From: Chloroflexota bacterium
GTDB lineage: Bacteria; Chloroflexota; Anaerolineae; Aggregatilineales; Phototrophicaceae
Reading direction: 5' to 3'
DNA length: 64,000 nucleotides
Assembly (NCBI GenBank): GCA_016223085.1
Contig: JACRPS010000003.1
Span: forward strand, 534,012 to 598,011
Below, one piece after another: positions 33,632-42,152 of the stretch; within the stretch, counting starts at the first letter, position 1; every line of letters begins with the position of its first letter. A model generated the notes under the pieces. That model ran no database searches. It was not told the DNA's origin and saw only the letters and a program-made list of their open reading frames with translations. A program made the translations under genes and the position numbers.

Positions 33632-35278
33632 TTACCTTTGTCCCACCTGTTCCAGATAATCCGTATATCCGCCCGCGTACTGCCGCAGCGCGCCGCCGTC
33701 CAGCACCGCCACCCGGTCAACAACGCGGTCAAGGAAGTAGCGGTCGTGCGAGATGGCGAGGATCGCGCCGTCAAACTCATCCAGCGTGCGTTCCAGCACT
33801 TCGACGCTGGGGATGTCCAGGTTGTTGGTGGGTTCGTCCAGCAGCAGCAGATTCGGATTTTGCAGCATGATGCAGGCCAGTTGCAGGCGGCTGCGCTCCC
33901 CGCCGCTGAAGCCGCGCAGCGGCAGGCGTACCTGTTCGTAGGTGAACAGGAACCTGAGCAGGAACGCCACCGCTTCGCCCTCGCCCATCGGCTTGATGTC
34001 GCGCACCAGTTCCAGCGGCGACCGGTCGAGCCAGCCGGCCAGCGTTTGATGCTCCTGTGAATAGTAGCCAACGCGGCTGCTGGGGCCGATCTTCACCACG
34101 CCGTCCAGCGGTTCAAGCTGCCCCAACACCAGCTTTAGCAGCACCGACTTGCCCGCGCCGTTGGGGCCGATCAGCCCGACGCGTTCGCCGTGCCGCAGCA
34201 GCAGGTTCACGTCCAGAAACAGCAGGTCGTCGCCAAAGCCCATCGCCACGTCCACCAGTTCCAGCGCCTTCGTGCTGCCGCGCCAGCCGTTAAGTTCCAG
34301 CCCCAGCGCGCGGCGTTCGGTCACGCGCTCGATGATTTCACCGCGCGCTTCCATCCGGTTCAGCAGCTTGCGGCGGCTGGCAGCCTGCCGCGCCCAGCGT
34401 TCGCTCAGGTCGGCCTTCGCTTTCTGCTCCGCTTCGTGGATAAACGCCTCGATCTGGGCGATGCGCTTCTGCTGCGCGACGTACATCTGCTGCTGGCGCA
34501 GGCGGCGCAGTTCGCGTTCCTCGGCGTACACCGAATAGCTGCCGGCGTACAGCGTCAGCGTGCCGGCATCCAGTTCCGCGATGTGCGTCACGACCGCGTC
34601 CAGCAGGTAGCGGTCGTGCGAAACAATCACCACCGCGCCGGCGTAGCCACGAATGAAGGTTTCGAGGTAGCGTTTGGCGCTCAGGTCAAGATGATTATCC
34701 GGCTCGTCCAGCAGCAGCACCGTTGGCGCTTCCACCGCCAGCCGCGCCAGCAGCACCAGCTTTTTCTGTCCGCCGCTGAGGGCGACTGTCGGCAGATCGT
34801 AATCGGTGGGCGTGAAACCCAGCCGCACCAGCAGTTCCTTCACCTTCGCCGGGTGGCTCAAACCGCCCGCCTGCTCGAAACGGTCCAGCGCCTGTTCCTG
34901 CTGCGCCAGCACCCGTTCCAGCCGGGCAGAATCGCCGTACACCGCCGGGTCGGCCAGCAGCTTTTCCAGCCGGGCGAGTTCGGCTTCCGCCTGCGCCAGC
35001 CTCGGCGGCAGCGTCATCGCTTCGTCTATCAACGTGCGACCGGGCGGCAGTTCCACGTCCTGCGGCAGATAACCGACGCTGACGCCGCGCATCATACTGA
35101 TGCTGCCCGCGTCCGGTTGGTCCTTTCCGGCGATCACCCGCAGCAGGCTGGACTTACCCGCGCCGTTTGGCCCGACCAGCCCCACCCGGTCGCGGTCGCC
35201 GATTGTCCACGACAGGCCGCTGAAGATGTCGCGCCCGGCGTGGTTGACGGTGATTCGGTCAAGATTGATGATGTCCAT
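33632..35278 (-). CDS. ABC-F family ATPase
   Basis: A 548-aa soluble protein with two ABC nucleotide-binding domains in tandem and no membrane helix. Walker A loops are GPNGAGKSSLL (near 37) and GPNGAGKSVLL (near 355). Signatures are LSGGQKKLVLLARL and FSGGERSRLQLA, with Walker B LLLDEPDNHLDL and LLLDEPTNNLDI. The inter-domain linker is charged and helical (QKRIAQIEAFIHEAEQKAK). ABC-F proteins act on ribosomes and some give antibiotic resistance. AGGAGGAAC precedes the start. Its leader holds a terminator-like hairpin, which suggests attenuation. Confidence 0.92.
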   Translation of the reverse strand: MDIINLDRITVNHAGRDIFSGLSWTIGDRDRVGLVGPNGAGKSSLLRVIAGKDQPDAGSISMMRGVSVGYLPQDVELPPGRTLIDEAMTLPPRLAQAEAELARLEKLLADPAVYGDSARLERVLAQQEQALDRFEQAGGLSHPAKVKELLVRLGFTPTDYDLPTVALSGGQKKLVLLARLAVEAPTVLLLDEPDNHLDLSAKRYLETFIRGYAGAVVIVSHDRYLLDAVVTHIAELDAGTLTLYAGSYSVYAEERELRRLRQQQMYVAQQKRIAQIEAFIHEAEQKAKADLSERWARQAASRRKLLNRMEARGEIIERVTERRALGLELNGWRGSTKALELVDVAMGFGDDLLFLDVNLLLRHGERVGLIGPNGAGKSVLLKLVLGQLEPLDGVVKIGPSSRVGYYSQEHQTLAGWLDRSPLELVRDIKPMGEGEAVAFLLRFLFTYEQVRLPLRGFSGGERSRLQLACIMLQNPNLLLLDEPTNNLDIPSVEVLERTLDEFDGAILAISHDRYFLDRVVDRVAVLDGGALRQYAGGYTDYLEQVGQR

Positions 35279-35340
35279 TGCTGTTCCTCCTGTCAGATGT
35301 GGCGTGGCCTGCGCCGCTGTCCACCTTCGGGAGAATCAAA

Positions 35341-35366
35341 ACGGCTACAGGCGCACCTGTAGCCGT
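35341..35366 (-). terminator. Terminator-like hairpin in the ABC-F leader
   Basis: ACGGCTACAGG (35341-35351) and CCTGTAGCCGT (35356-35366) are exactly complementary with a 4-base loop. On the minus strand it ends with TTTT and lies 62 bases upstream of the ABC-F start codon, so it could stop transcription before the gene. A second GC-rich hairpin (35408-35430) lies further upstream. Confidence 0.65.
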
Positions 35367-35541
35367 CAAATGATTACAAAAAGCGATCAAATGTTACACA
35401 GGTAATAGGCGCGCGGAACTAAGGCGCGCCGTCCACATGCGTCATTAAGGCAAACGTGAGTGCGTGGTAGCCGGAAAAGTAGATCATAGGTTGCATTATA
35501 GGGGGAAAAGGCTCAGGCCGTCAAGAGCAGCTTGTAAGAAG

Positions 35542-36252
35542 CTAAGGATACGTTCGCCAATACAAAGCATAATGATATTCCACGCTCAGGCCGCTGTGAG
35601 ACTCCAGAATTTCGCCGCCGAGCCGTTCCCCAAATTCGAGTTTCACAACCGATTCCAGATCACCGCGCGTGTTAAAACGCCATTCGGAGGGAATACGAAC
35701 CAGATGAAACCCCTGGTCGCGCCAGAAATTTTCGATAAGATCGGCATCGGTCATATAACGGGGAATCTGCCGCAGCCAGGTGGCAAACGTGCCGCTGCGG
35801 AGATCATTATCTATGATAAAGGCGGTCCCGCCGGGACGCATGACGCGGGCGACTTCCGCCAGCCCCGCTTCACAGCCGGGGCCAAAGAAATAGGCGAACC
35901 GGGCGTGCAGGACATCTATCGAGGCATCCGGTAAAAACAGTCGTTCAGCCGACCCCGCCATGACCGAAGCATGTGCCAGCCCCAACCTCGAAACACGCTC
36001 CATCGCCCGCAGCCGCAGATTGTCATCTGGTTCCACGCCAAATACGTGGGCGGCGCGCTCATGAAAGCGCGGGATATGGAAGCCGGTTCCCGCGCCCAGA
36101 TCAAGCACAATCCGAGCGTCCCAGGGGGCGATGTCCCACATCGCGGCCTCGATACGCTGACCGGGGTCAACCGCGAGGTTTTCAATTTCATAAACATCCG
36201 GCGCTGACTGGATATTCGGTGCTGAATGCACTCCCGGTAAGAAATCGCCCAT
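35542..36252 (-). CDS. SAM-dependent methyltransferase (class I)
   Basis: A 236-aa soluble methyltransferase. The SAM-binding motif I is IVLDLGAGTGFHIPRF near residue 48, followed by the acidic residue in VFGVEPDD, then AHASVMAGSAERL and the motif IV region IDVLHARFAYFFGPG. The C-terminal strand is VEYHYALYWRTYP. Substrate unknown (UbiE/methyltransferase type 11 in style). The gene lies upstream of the ABC-F gene on the same strand, 263 bases away, with the ABC-F leader between. Confidence 0.85.
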   Translation of the reverse strand: MGDFLPGVHSAPNIQSAPDVYEIENLAVDPGQRIEAAMWDIAPWDARIVLDLGAGTGFHIPRFHERAAHVFGVEPDDNLRLRAMERVSRLGLAHASVMAGSAERLFLPDASIDVLHARFAYFFGPGCEAGLAEVARVMRPGGTAFIIDNDLRSGTFATWLRQIPRYMTDADLIENFWRDQGFHLVRIPSEWRFNTRGDLESVVKLEFGERLGGEILESHSGLSVEYHYALYWRTYP

Positions 36253-36294
36253 GATTAGCCTCCATGCGAATACGAAAGAATGCCGCCCGAAAAA

Positions 36295-36315
36295 GGGTGG
36301 GTCTAAGACCCACCC
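36295..36315. repeat. Truncated palindrome, GGGTCT core
   Basis: GGGTGGGTCT and AGACCCACCC pair around one base. It resembles the GGGTTT-core copies but lacks the GTA and TAC ends. Confidence 0.6.
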
Positions 36316-36361
36316 CTGCGAGCACGCTGTATAAACGACGATTCGCCCTACCCATCTCTCC

Positions 36362-39124
36362 TCATTCGTACCTTAACACGTTTGTGACCCGTTCGCCCAG
36401 CACGGTTTGCGCGCTGAGGAAGGTAGACAGCCAGGCAATGACGATGGCGGCGACCACCAGCGCAATCGCCACCGGCAGCGCATCACGCGGGATGAGTACC
36501 GTCAGGTTGAGGCCAAAGCGCGACATGATGGCGACGCCAACCGCGCTCAAGCCCATGCCCAGCAGACCGCCGAGCAGGCTGACCATCGTGTTTTCCAGCA
36601 GCATCACGCTCAGGACACGTTCACCGCTGAGGCCGACGGCCTTCAGGATGCCAATCTGCCGCCGCCGTTCCAGCATGGACAGCGCGACCGTGTTTGCCAT
36701 GATGACCCCTGCCGCCATCAGCGACAGCAGGCCGACGAGGATGGGAATGGCGCTGAACTGGTTGATGAGGCGGCTCAACAGGCCGTCGAAGAACGAGATG
36801 TCGAGCGAGTAGATCAGCGGCAGCGCGGACAGTTCCACCAGTGCCTGGTTCAGCTTGTCCGGCGCAACCTGGGCGATGTTGATCTGGAAATCCGGGTTCA
36901 CCCGGTCGAGCGCGCGCGGCGGTATGGTCACGTCGCCAAAAGTCATCTCCTGCTGCAAGGTCATATTGGTCGGGTCCACGTACGGCAGCAGGCCAACCAC
37001 TTCAAACTCGTAATTGCGGTTGTCAATCCTGAGCGTGATGGTCGAACCCGGCTGTACACCCGCCGCTTCCAGCACCGGGTTCATCCGCACGACAGCCACG
37101 CGCTGGCCGTCGTCTTCCGGCGTCAGGTCGCGCCCGGCGATGACGTCGCCGCTGGACAGGTTCGGATTATCGCTAACACGTGACACCAACAGGAGGCTGA
37201 AGTTCCGCAGCATCCGGCTCAGTTCGCGCATCTCATCAACATTGCGCTCATTCCAGGCTCGGTTCATGGCGTCCATCAGCGCCTCCGGCGATTGCAGATT
37301 GGGAATATCCCGCACCGCCACGCCGTTGACGGCCTGCAACTGGCCGTTGTACTGCATATAGCGGGTGCGGTACTCCACCCCCTCAATCGCGTCCAGCTTC
37401 GAGTCAATCAGCGGATTGGCGACGGCGGGCGGCAGAATCGGGAAGATCAGCACGTTGCCGCCGAAAGCCTCCGACAGCGTGAACTGCAAAATCTCGCGCA
37501 CGCCCGCGCCGACAAACGAAATGCTGCTGAGCGCGAACATGCCGGCGCTGAGTGCCAGCAGCGTCGTCGCCGTGCGGGTGCGGCGCGTCGTCAGGTTGCG
37601 CAGCGCCAGCCGCAGGTCAATGATGCCAAAAGCGGGCAGCTTGCCGATCAGCCACACAATCAGCCACATCACGCCGACGAGGATGGCGAGAATCAGCAGC
37701 GTGATCGCCACGCCAATGATGCCGACGATGTAGGCGTTCGGCGGCTCGCCGCGCCGCGAAGCTGCATCGGCCACGTTAAACGCCGGCAGCAGCATTTGCC
37801 CAGCGATCAGGCCGATGGACACGACCACCAGCACCAGCGCCAGCAGCGATTGCAGCACGCCGGCGCGCGGCACGTGCGTTTCGTTCGGGCGCAGGATGAT
37901 CGCCGGGCGCACCTTGACCGCCGTCAGCACCGGCAGCACGCCAAACACCAGCGTGATAATCAGGCCGAGTACCGCGCCAAACAGCACGGCTTCCGGGTAG
38001 ATGCGCCAGGTCAGCGGCTGCTGAATCAGCGTCTGGCCGTAAGCGTTCGCTACGCTGCTGAGTGCCACGCCAACGATGCCGCCGACAATGCTGCCCGCCA
38101 CGCCGAGCAAAAACGCTTCCGCCAGGAAGATCAGCCCGATCTGATTGCCTTGCAGGCCAAACGTCTTCATGGCGGCGATTTCTTCCGTGCGCCGCCCGAC
38201 CATGACCAGCATCGTGTTGATGATACCCACGCCGCCGATCAACAGCGCGCCCAGCCCCATCACGACAATGAAGCTGCCGAGCACATCCGCGATCTGCTGG
38301 TTCTGCTGGAGAAGCTGCGGCACGGTGCGAATCTGGAGGCCGTACTGGCTGCTGACACGGGCACGAAGCTGGCGCGCCGCGTCCTCATACTCCTGGTTGG
38401 TCGCACCGTCCGGCAGCGTCAGGCTGATGTTATTCGGCTGCTCCGGCACGGGAAATGACGCTTGCAGCGCCCGGTCGAAAATGGCAAAGCCGAAGAAGGC
38501 CGCGAACAGGTCCTGAAAGCCGGTACGGACGCTGGTCGGCACGATGCCGCGCACGATAAACTCGTCGCTTGTACCGCTGACGCGCACCCTGTCCCCCACC
38601 TTGATCTGCTGCGCGTCCGCCAGATTCTGGCTGATGACAACCTCGTTGCCGCCCTGGAACAGATCGCGCAGCGGAACCCCCGCCGGGTCGCTGGCGTAAA
38701 TGTCCTGCGTCGGCGGGAATGTCTGCGGATCAACAAACAGGGAGCTAATAAACTGTGGCCGTCCGGCGCGAACAAAATCCAGCGAACTGATCTGAATGTT
38801 CGACGTGACCGTATAGGTCGTCATCTGCGCGTTATTTTCCGCCGCCCATTCGGCCACGCGCTTGACTTCCCGTTCGGAGAACACATCCTCGTTGTCGGTG
38901 GCCTCGTCAAAAAAGGCGAACTGACTGCCGCGCTGGAGCGTGATGTCGCCGTAGTTGCTGGACCGCAGGTTGCTGGTCAGCGCATCGCTGATCGCCAGCC
39001 CCAGGCTGCGCAGCGCGACCACCGTCGCCACGCCGGCGGCCACCGAAAAAACGGCGAAGGTGGACCAGCGCCGGTTGCGCCACAGGTTGCGTGCCGCGTA
39101 TTGCAGGTAGAAGGAAAGGTTCAT
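36362..39124 (-). CDS. FtsX/MacB-type ABC permease (two-module)
   Basis: A 920-aa membrane protein made of two FtsX-type permease halves. An N-terminal helix (VFSVAAGVATVVALRSLGLA) is followed by a large extracytoplasmic domain, a set of three to four helices with the TEEIAAMKTFGLQGNQIGLI coupling segment, then a second extracytoplasmic domain and helices with RRQIGILKAVGLSGERVL. This is the layout of LolC/MacB-like permeases that act mechanically on lipoproteins, lipids or exported compounds. ATG at 39124 is chosen; an upstream reading begins in a palindromic repeat. No ATPase is adjacent. Paralogue of the next gene. Confidence 0.88.
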   Translation of the reverse strand: MNLSFYLQYAARNLWRNRRWSTFAVFSVAAGVATVVALRSLGLAISDALTSNLRSSNYGDITLQRGSQFAFFDEATDNEDVFSEREVKRVAEWAAENNAQMTTYTVTSNIQISSLDFVRAGRPQFISSLFVDPQTFPPTQDIYASDPAGVPLRDLFQGGNEVVISQNLADAQQIKVGDRVRVSGTSDEFIVRGIVPTSVRTGFQDLFAAFFGFAIFDRALQASFPVPEQPNNISLTLPDGATNQEYEDAARQLRARVSSQYGLQIRTVPQLLQQNQQIADVLGSFIVVMGLGALLIGGVGIINTMLVMVGRRTEEIAAMKTFGLQGNQIGLIFLAEAFLLGVAGSIVGGIVGVALSSVANAYGQTLIQQPLTWRIYPEAVLFGAVLGLIITLVFGVLPVLTAVKVRPAIILRPNETHVPRAGVLQSLLALVLVVVSIGLIAGQMLLPAFNVADAASRRGEPPNAYIVGIIGVAITLLILAILVGVMWLIVWLIGKLPAFGIIDLRLALRNLTTRRTRTATTLLALSAGMFALSSISFVGAGVREILQFTLSEAFGGNVLIFPILPPAVANPLIDSKLDAIEGVEYRTRYMQYNGQLQAVNGVAVRDIPNLQSPEALMDAMNRAWNERNVDEMRELSRMLRNFSLLLVSRVSDNPNLSSGDVIAGRDLTPEDDGQRVAVVRMNPVLEAAGVQPGSTITLRIDNRNYEFEVVGLLPYVDPTNMTLQQEMTFGDVTIPPRALDRVNPDFQINIAQVAPDKLNQALVELSALPLIYSLDISFFDGLLSRLINQFSAIPILVGLLSLMAAGVIMANTVALSMLERRRQIGILKAVGLSGERVLSVMLLENTMVSLLGGLLGMGLSAVGVAIMSRFGLNLTVLIPRDALPVAIALVVAAIVIAWLSTFLSAQTVLGERVTNVLRYE

Positions 39125-39162
39125 CAGCTTGTTCCCCGGTAAACTGCGGTTGTTTGTCGCCG

Positions 39163-39184
39163 GGGCGGGTTTCAAAACCCGCCC
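39163..39184. repeat. Interrupted palindrome, GGGTTT core
   Basis: GGGCGGGTTT and AAACCCGCCC pair around CA. The right flank TAACACGTAC separates the core from CCCCTAC at 39194-39200, so the outer arm looks displaced by a short insertion. It lies between two permease genes. Confidence 0.7.
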
Positions 39185-39235
39185 TAACACGTACCCCTAC
39201 TGGCGCTATACGCATTTGGCCCGCGTGAGGTTGCG

Positions 39236-41941
39236 TTATTCGTACCGTAAGACCGCCGCCACCCGTTCGCGGACGGCGACACGGGCGCTGAGGAAGGTCG
39301 CCAGCCAGGCGATCAGCACCGAGGCGGCCAGCAGCGCCAGCGCAATCGGCACGGCCTCGCGCGGGATCGGAATGGTCAGCCCCATGCCAAGCGTCGTCAT
39401 CAGACTGACTCCGGCGGCGCTGAGGCCCACCCCCAGCAGACCACCGAGCAGGCCGATAAACGTGTTTTCCAGCAGCATCACCCACAGCACGCGCCGCCGT
39501 TTGAGGCCAACCGCCTTCAGGATGCCGATCTGCCGCCGCCGTTCCAGCGTCGCCAGCGACACGGTGTTCGCCATAATCACCGCCGCCGCCAGCAGCGACA
39601 GCAGCCCAACCACCGTCGGGATGGCGCTGAGCTGGTCAATCAGGCGTTTCATCAGGCTGTCAATAAAGGCCACATCCAGCGCGAACACCAGCGGCGCGCG
39701 GGACAGCGCCAGCAGCACCTCGTTGATTTTGTCCGGCGCGACCTGCAACACCATCACATCGCGCTCCGTTGGGATGCCGGGCGCGTCCGGCGGCAGATAT
39801 GCCCCGGCCACGTTGGGCGCGAAGCCGTTGGCGTTGCCGACGATGCCCACCACTTCGTAATCATACGTCCCCAGGCGCGTCCGCAGCGTCACCGTCGAAC
39901 CGACCTCAATCCCAAAGTCTTTCAACGTTACCGGGCCGTCGTTCCCCACGTTCCGCAGCGATACCATCGCTTCCAGCGCCGACTGCTCCGACAGCACGAC
40001 CACATTCCGGCCTCGGTCGTCCGGCAGCAAATCGCGCCCGGCCAGCACCGGGCCGCTGGTCAGCGCCGGGTTGGTGGTGTCGCGCACCAGCGTAATCAGC
40101 GGCAGCCCGGCCAAACGGCCTTCAATCTGCACTGGCCGGGCATTGATGGCGACCACCCGCGCCGTGTTAAAGTTCAGATGCGTGACCGACTGCACGCCGC
40201 CCGCCTGACTGAGCTGCGCGTTAATCAGCGGCTCGACGATGGAGCGTGGCAGCAGCGGCAGCAGCAGGACGTTGCCGCCCAGCGTTTCGCTGAACTGGAA
40301 GCGAACAATTTCCCGCGCGCCCAGCCCGAAGAACGTGATGCTGCTGAGGGCGAACATACCCGCTGTCAGCGCCAGCAGCGTGATCGAAGTCCGCAGGCGG
40401 CGCGTGGTCAGGTTGCGCAGCGCCAGCCGCAGTTCAACCTTGCCAAACGCCGGCAGATGGCTGACCAGCCACACCACCCACCACAGCACACCCACCAGCA
40501 GCGCCAGGAACAGCAGCGCCCCGGCTACGCCGGCGATACCGAGCAGCGTCGGGTTCGGCGCGCGCGACCCGGCCACCGACACCACCGCCGGCCCCAGGAT
40601 TTGCCCGGCGACATACCCCAGCACCAGGACGATGCCCAGCAGGGCAATCAACGTCTGGAGGAGGCTGGCGCGGGGGATGCTGTTGTCGTTGGGGCGCAGG
40701 ATGAGGCCAGGACGGACGCGCGTCGCCGTCAGCACTGGCAGCACGCCAAACACCAGCGTCACCACCAGGCCAAGCGCCAGCCCGTACATAACCGCTTCGG
40801 GGTGGATGCGCCAGGGCAGCTTTTGCTGGAGAAAGGCTTCGCCGTAGGCGTTCACGACGCGGCTGAGCAGCAGCCCGACGATGATACCCACCAGACTGCC
40901 GACGATGCCCAGCACCACCGCTTCCGCCGTGAACAATGCCGCCACCTGCCGTCCCTTGAGGCCGAAGGTCTTCAGCGCGGCGATTTCCAGCGCGCGGCGA
41001 CCGACCAGCACCAGCATCGTGTTCATGATGCCGACGCCGCCAATCAGCAGCGCGCCCAGCCCCATCGCCACAATGAAGCGCCCCACCATGTCCGAAAGCT
41101 CCTGATTGCGCTGGATAATCCAGGGCGCGGTGTTAATCTCGCGGTAGTCCGTCACGTCGCGCAGTTCCCACCACGCCTGTTCGATTTCCGCGACGGTCGC
41201 GCCATCGGGCAGCGCGATGCCAACCGTGTTGGGCAGCGGCAGCAGTCCCAGCGTTTCCGCCTGGCGCAGATCAAAATAGGCGAAGCCGAAGAAGGCTGCA
41301 AAAATGTTATTGACGCTGGCTTCCGTCTCGGTCGGTACGATGCCGCGCACCGTAAACGTCTGGTCGCTGCCGCTGACATAAACCGTATCGCCCACCTTCA
41401 GGCCGTTCAGGTCGGCCATGTTTTGGCTGATGACCACTTCCCGCCCACCCTGGAACAGGTCGCGCAGCGGCACGCCGGGCGGGTCAAGGGCGCGAATCTC
41501 GCTGATGAGGGCGTAAGTTTGCGGGTCAATAAAGAAGGTGCTGGTGAACTGCGGGCGGCCAAACTGCTGCCCCTGTATCGGCGTGATCTGGATATTGCTG
41601 GCGGTCATATAGGCAGTGATGCGCGCGCCCCGGCTGGCCGCCCACGCCTCGATGCGCGCCACGTCGTCGGGCGTATAAGTGTCGCCGCCCTGCCCGCGCT
41701 GGACAGCAAACGAAAACGGCCCGTAATTGGCGACGTGACTGATGTTGATGTCGCCGTGATTAAACTGGCGCACGTTGGACAGCAGCGAGTCGTTGATCGC
41801 CAGTCCCAGGCTGCGCAGCGCGACCACCGTTGCCACGCCGGCTGCCACGCAGAAGATCGCAAACGCCGTCCAGTGGCCGCTGCGCCACAGGCTGCGGCCC
41901 GCATACCGGAAATAAAACAGCAACCGTCCCATCGTCTTCAT
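39236..41941 (-). CDS. FtsX/MacB-type ABC permease (two-module), paralogue
   Basis: A 901-aa membrane protein with the same two-module layout as the gene before it on the map. Motifs include IFCVAAGVATVVALRSLGLA in helix 1, the coupling segment RALEIAALKTFGLKGRQVAA and the second-module RRQIGILKAVGLKRRRVLWV. Shared words and order show a tandem duplication. The two are likely cotranscribed (this gene is upstream on the minus strand) and may form a heterodimeric permease whose ATPase is encoded elsewhere. Start M at 41941; a few codons upstream variation is possible. Confidence 0.88.
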   Translation of the reverse strand: MKTMGRLLFYFRYAGRSLWRSGHWTAFAIFCVAAGVATVVALRSLGLAINDSLLSNVRQFNHGDINISHVANYGPFSFAVQRGQGGDTYTPDDVARIEAWAASRGARITAYMTASNIQITPIQGQQFGRPQFTSTFFIDPQTYALISEIRALDPPGVPLRDLFQGGREVVISQNMADLNGLKVGDTVYVSGSDQTFTVRGIVPTETEASVNNIFAAFFGFAYFDLRQAETLGLLPLPNTVGIALPDGATVAEIEQAWWELRDVTDYREINTAPWIIQRNQELSDMVGRFIVAMGLGALLIGGVGIMNTMLVLVGRRALEIAALKTFGLKGRQVAALFTAEAVVLGIVGSLVGIIVGLLLSRVVNAYGEAFLQQKLPWRIHPEAVMYGLALGLVVTLVFGVLPVLTATRVRPGLILRPNDNSIPRASLLQTLIALLGIVLVLGYVAGQILGPAVVSVAGSRAPNPTLLGIAGVAGALLFLALLVGVLWWVVWLVSHLPAFGKVELRLALRNLTTRRLRTSITLLALTAGMFALSSITFFGLGAREIVRFQFSETLGGNVLLLPLLPRSIVEPLINAQLSQAGGVQSVTHLNFNTARVVAINARPVQIEGRLAGLPLITLVRDTTNPALTSGPVLAGRDLLPDDRGRNVVVLSEQSALEAMVSLRNVGNDGPVTLKDFGIEVGSTVTLRTRLGTYDYEVVGIVGNANGFAPNVAGAYLPPDAPGIPTERDVMVLQVAPDKINEVLLALSRAPLVFALDVAFIDSLMKRLIDQLSAIPTVVGLLSLLAAAVIMANTVSLATLERRRQIGILKAVGLKRRRVLWVMLLENTFIGLLGGLLGVGLSAAGVSLMTTLGMGLTIPIPREAVPIALALLAASVLIAWLATFLSARVAVRERVAAVLRYE

Positions 41942-42152
41942 CCTGCATCGTTCGGGCCGCCGGTGACAAACCCCCCGCCCACGCGTTTATCATTATATCG
42001 AGTTTTACGCCGTTGGGCGGCGCATCGGTACTGTTGCCAGTTGCCGGACGAGGTATAACGCTATCCATCAGGGATTGGCCTGAGTGATGTTAGGAATCAG
42101 CATAGGTATTAGGATATAATGCAGGCACTAAACGACTGTCAGAGAGCTTTTG

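Noticed and set aside
39125..39190. Longer start for the first FtsX-type permease
   Set aside because: The added codons lie in a palindromic element and are not hydrophobic or permease-like.
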